Part shown: positions 61,995 through 64,000 of the stretch, piece after piece
Layout of the letters: every line of letters starts with the position of its first letter
Position numbering within the stretch: the stretch's first letter is position 1
Source: Sphingobacterium sp. UBA5670
GTDB taxonomy: Bacteria; Bacteroidota; Bacteroidia; Sphingobacteriales; Sphingobacteriaceae
Length of the DNA: 64,000 nucleotides
NCBI RefSeq assembly: GCF_002420705.1
Contig: NZ_DIIM01000009.1
Coordinates: forward strand, 62,001-126,000
Direction: 5' to 3'
Program-made: the position numbers and the translations under genes
The notes under the pieces: generated by a model
The model's input: the letters and a program-made list of their open reading frames with translations, nothing else
Told to the model about the DNA's origin: nothing
The model's database searches: none

Positions 61995-62558
61995 ATGAAA
62001 CAGTCGATTTTATTAGACGGACCAAAATTTCAAATCACAATTCAAAGACTATGTCGTCAATTGATTGAGAATCACGGTGATTTTTCAAATGCTGTCGTCA
62101 TAGGTATTCAGCCCCGAGGAACTTTTTTAGCTCGACGTATTGTCAAAGAGCTCGAGCAGATGATCGGAAAAGAGATTTTAGTTGGTGATTTGGATATTAC
62201 CTTTTATCGCGATGACTTCCGAACAAAAGGGAATGCCGGCCCGCTCTTAGCAAATAGCACAAATATCAATTTTATTGTAGAAGGTAAAGACGTCATTTTT
62301 ATAGATGATGTTTTATGGACAGGACGTACTATTCGTGCCGCGATGGATGCTGTACAGGCATTCGGCCGGGCAAGAAGCATAGAACTGCTTGTTTTGGTCG
62401 ATCGTCGATTCTCTAGACAGATCCCTATTCAGCCTGATTATATCGGAATACAGGTAGATTCTATTGATTCGCAAAAAGTAATTGTTAACTGGAAAGAATC
62501 CGAGGATCAGGATAGTATTATCTTGATTACGGAGAAGAAAACTTCAGCTAGCGATTAA
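61995..62558 (+). CDS. pyrR: PyrR-like uracil phosphoribosyltransferase / pyrimidine regulator
   Basis: The 187-residue protein has the type I PRTase fold: AVVIGIQPRGTFLARRIVKE, then GDLDITFYRDDFRTKG and the PRPP-binding VIFIDDVLWTGRTIRAAMDA (about residues 99-118). These match PyrR, which in Bacillus binds a pyr mRNA anti-antiterminator; it also has uracil phosphoribosyltransferase activity. It lies 94 bases upstream of pyrB, as in pyr operons. The predicted leader is too short for a PyrR attenuator, so an RNA-binding role here is uncertain. Confidence 0.92.
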   Translation: MKQSILLDGPKFQITIQRLCRQLIENHGDFSNAVVIGIQPRGTFLARRIVKELEQMIGKEILVGDLDITFYRDDFRTKGNAGPLLANSTNINFIVEGKDVIFIDDVLWTGRTIRAAMDAVQAFGRARSIELLVLVDRRFSRQIPIQPDYIGIQVDSIDSQKVIVNWKESEDQDSIILITEKKTSASD

Positions 62559-62652
62559 TAGGGGTGCAGTAGGATTCTGGAGGTATTGTCTACCTTTGGA
62601 GACGCGCACTGTCAATAAAAAATGATTAGTAAATATTTGAATATACTATAAA

Positions 62653-63591
62653 ATGTCATCTGTAGCAGAACAATTAAGTACTCGCCATTTATTGGGGATC
62701 AAAGATCTAAATGAGAAAGATATCCAATTGATCCTGGATACAGCAAGTAATTTCAAAGAGGTATTAAATAGGCCGATTAAAAAAGTTCCTTCATTACGGG
62801 ATATTACGATTGCCAACGTGTTTTTTGAAAATTCAACGCGGACACGCTTGTCATTTGAGCTTGCTGAAAAAAGACTTTCTGCAGATATTGTTAATTTTGC
62901 TGCATCCTCGTCATCAGTAAGCAAAGGCGAGACACTCATCGATACGGTCAATAATATTCTTGCCATGAAGGTCGATATGATTGTGATGCGGCATCCCTAT
63001 GCCGGTGCTGGGGTATTTCTAAGTAAACATGTGGATGCACAAATTGTCAATGCCGGTGACGGCGCACATGAACACCCGACACAAGCTTTGCTTGACTCTT
63101 TTTCAATCCGTGAGCGTTATGGTGACGTAGCCGGTCGTAAAATCGCTATCGTTGGAGATATCACGCATTCACGTGTTGCATTGTCCAACATCTTATGTCT
63201 TCAAAAGCAAGGAGCAGAAGTGATGGTTTGTGGTCCAACAACATTAATTCCCAAACATATTACTTCATTAGGTGTAAAAGTTGAGCACGATTTGAGGAAA
63301 GCGCTGAACTGGTGTGATGTGGCAAATATGTTACGGATTCAATTGGAACGTCAAGATATAGCCTATTTTCCTTCCTTAAGAGAATATTCCATGCTTTATG
63401 GATTGAATAAAGAAATTTTGGATTCTTTAGAGAAGCCGATCACAATTATGCATCCCGGACCAATCAATAGGGGTGTTGAGATCACATCGGATGTCGCGGA
63501 TAGCGAACATTCCATTATTTTGGATCAGGTTGAAAATGGTGTTGCTGTCCGTATGGCTGTCTTGTATCTACTAGCAGGGCAACGCGGATAG
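62653..63591 (+). CDS. pyrB: aspartate carbamoyltransferase catalytic subunit
   Basis: The 312-residue enzyme makes carbamoyl-aspartate in UMP synthesis. Visible motifs are FFENSTRTRLSFELAEKRLS (carbamoyl phosphate site, about residues 56-75), the SVSKGETLIDTV loop (the 80s-loop SxxK), VMRHPYAGAGV, HPTQALLDSFSIRERYG, VGDITHSRVALSNI and the C-terminal MHPGPINRGVEI. No pyrI regulatory subunit follows, as in the PyrR-type organisation. A terminator lies about 75 bases after the stop. Confidence 0.97.
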   Translation: MSSVAEQLSTRHLLGIKDLNEKDIQLILDTASNFKEVLNRPIKKVPSLRDITIANVFFENSTRTRLSFELAEKRLSADIVNFAASSSSVSKGETLIDTVNNILAMKVDMIVMRHPYAGAGVFLSKHVDAQIVNAGDGAHEHPTQALLDSFSIRERYGDVAGRKIAIVGDITHSRVALSNILCLQKQGAEVMVCGPTTLIPKHITSLGVKVEHDLRKALNWCDVANMLRIQLERQDIAYFPSLREYSMLYGLNKEILDSLEKPITIMHPGPINRGVEITSDVADSEHSIILDQVENGVAVRMAVLYLLAGQRG

Positions 63592-63664
63592 TTTAACCTT
63601 CCTTTGAAGTGCCCCTGTGGCGATTCGGAAACGAGGTTATACTGTTTTCTAATTCAACAATATT

Positions 63665-63699
63665 ATGCCTGACTTTATTTTTTGTCGGGCATATTTTTT
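63665..63699 (+). terminator. intrinsic terminator after pyrB
   Basis: ATGCCTGAC (63665-63673) pairs with GTCGGGCAT (63684-63692), with one G-U pair and a 10-base loop. It is followed by a T-run. It closes the pyrR-pyrB unit. Confidence 0.8.
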
Positions 63700-63930
63700 G
63701 TGCAAAATTTCCGTTATAATACAGGGTTATACACAGATGTTAATAACTTTTGTGTAAAATAGCTCAATTAAAGTATAATTTAGTAAAATGAATAAAACTA
63801 TCTCCCTGAAAAGAGGAGGTTTGAATTGATTTTCAATAAATTTTGGCCTATCTTCAGGCCATCAGAGACAGCAAGTTTTGATGAATTTGAATTTAAATCA
63901 AATTGATCGCTTTTTGGAGGGAGATTCATT

Positions 63931-63938
63931 TACATTTG
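63931..63938 (+). promoter_or_regulatory. candidate -7 element of the next gene
   Basis: TACATTTG matches TAnnTTTG exactly, 32 bases upstream of the ATG at 63971. A TTG lies 14 bases upstream of it, a shorter spacing than usual. The rest of the 379-base gap 63592-63970 holds only the pyrB terminator. Confidence 0.5.
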
Positions 63939-63970
63939 CAGATAAATAACATATTAAGGTTTCACATATT

Positions 63971-64000
63971 ATGTATAAGAAGATTTACCAGGTGGGAGTT
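63971..64000 (+). CDS. start of the next gene (partial)
   Basis: An ATG followed by nine sense codons (MYKKIYQVGV) runs off the right edge of the window. A promoter-like element 32 bases upstream supports a real start. The product cannot be identified. Confidence 0.45.
   Translation, partial: MYKKIYQVGV

Noticed and set aside
1..64000. CRISPR arrays, transposons, prophage or integrated elements
   Set aside because: No regularly spaced repeats, transposase, integrase or phage structural genes were seen; the two tRNA-Gln genes show no flanking integrase or truncated 3' copy as an attachment site.

Overview
The window looks like a chromosomal segment of a Bacteroidota bacterium, most likely a Sphingobacterium or close Sphingobacteriaceae relative. 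The evidence is family content and expression signals. It carries an ECF sigma/FecR/TonB-receptor/DUF4249 locus, a TMEM260-like (DUF2723) giant membrane protein, SMUG2-type uracil glycosylase, DUF4254, BlaI with an M56 peptidase carrying TonB-plug-like repeats, AT-rich intergenic DNA, few Shine-Dalgarno sequences, and promoter elements of the Bacteroidota type TTG-N17-23-TAnnTTTG. No insertion sequence, integrase, prophage gene, CRISPR array or rRNA operon was seen.

Layout. 0-15 kb is mostly housekeeping: a glutamate-synthase-like flavoprotein, a ccmE-ccmF cytochrome c maturation operon with a DUF2520 gene, an LpxR-like lipid A deacylase, a dicarboxylate/amino-acid symporter, the tRNA modification methyltransferase MnmD, an unknown protein beside a GC-rich structured intergenic block, SMUG2, SlyD and a YyaL-type protein. 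15.4-20.5 kb is a sigma/anti-sigma/TonB receptor/lipoprotein signalling and uptake operon. 21.3-38.2 kb is a large surface-glycan cluster: at least eight recognisable glycosyltransferases (GT2, GT4, GT9, GT32, GT90 types), three paralogous GT-B-like proteins of unclear family, an FdtA/FdtB pair for a 3-amino-3,6-dideoxyhexose, a TIGR04325 methyltransferase and DUF4254. No flippase, polymerase, ABC exporter or initiating transferase is visible, which fits lipooligosaccharide core or protein glycan assembly better than a complete O-antigen locus.

38.4-46.1 kb holds nuoHIJKLMN, the membrane arm of complex I plus NuoI, as a separate operon with its own promoter-like element. Citrate synthase follows. 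47.8-53.6 kb is an accessory stretch: a small membrane protein, an SPFH/SHOCT protein and a zinc-ribbon/transmembrane/extracytoplasmic protein in one operon; then, divergently, a BlaI-type repressor with a near-ideal operator-promoter and its M56 membrane peptidase; then a Txe/YoeB-type toxin-antitoxin pair. 53.6-56.3 kb has the widely conserved prs, rplY (L25/Ctc), pth order. Two identical tRNA-Gln genes, each with its own terminator, a DUF2723 (TMEM260-like) glycosyltransferase, an APC permease, and pyrR-pyrB complete the window. Both window edges cut genes.

The best candidates for something undescribed are the SPFH/zinc-ribbon module (47.8-50.5 kb), the BlaI/M56-plug pair with its embedded operator (50.8-53.0 kb), the three paralogous GT-B-like proteins (28.7-32.7 kb), the ECF sigma factor with a hydrophobic tail (15.4-16.0 kb), and the structured intergenic block near 10.7 kb. 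All identifications are by reading sequence and motifs; no database search was run.
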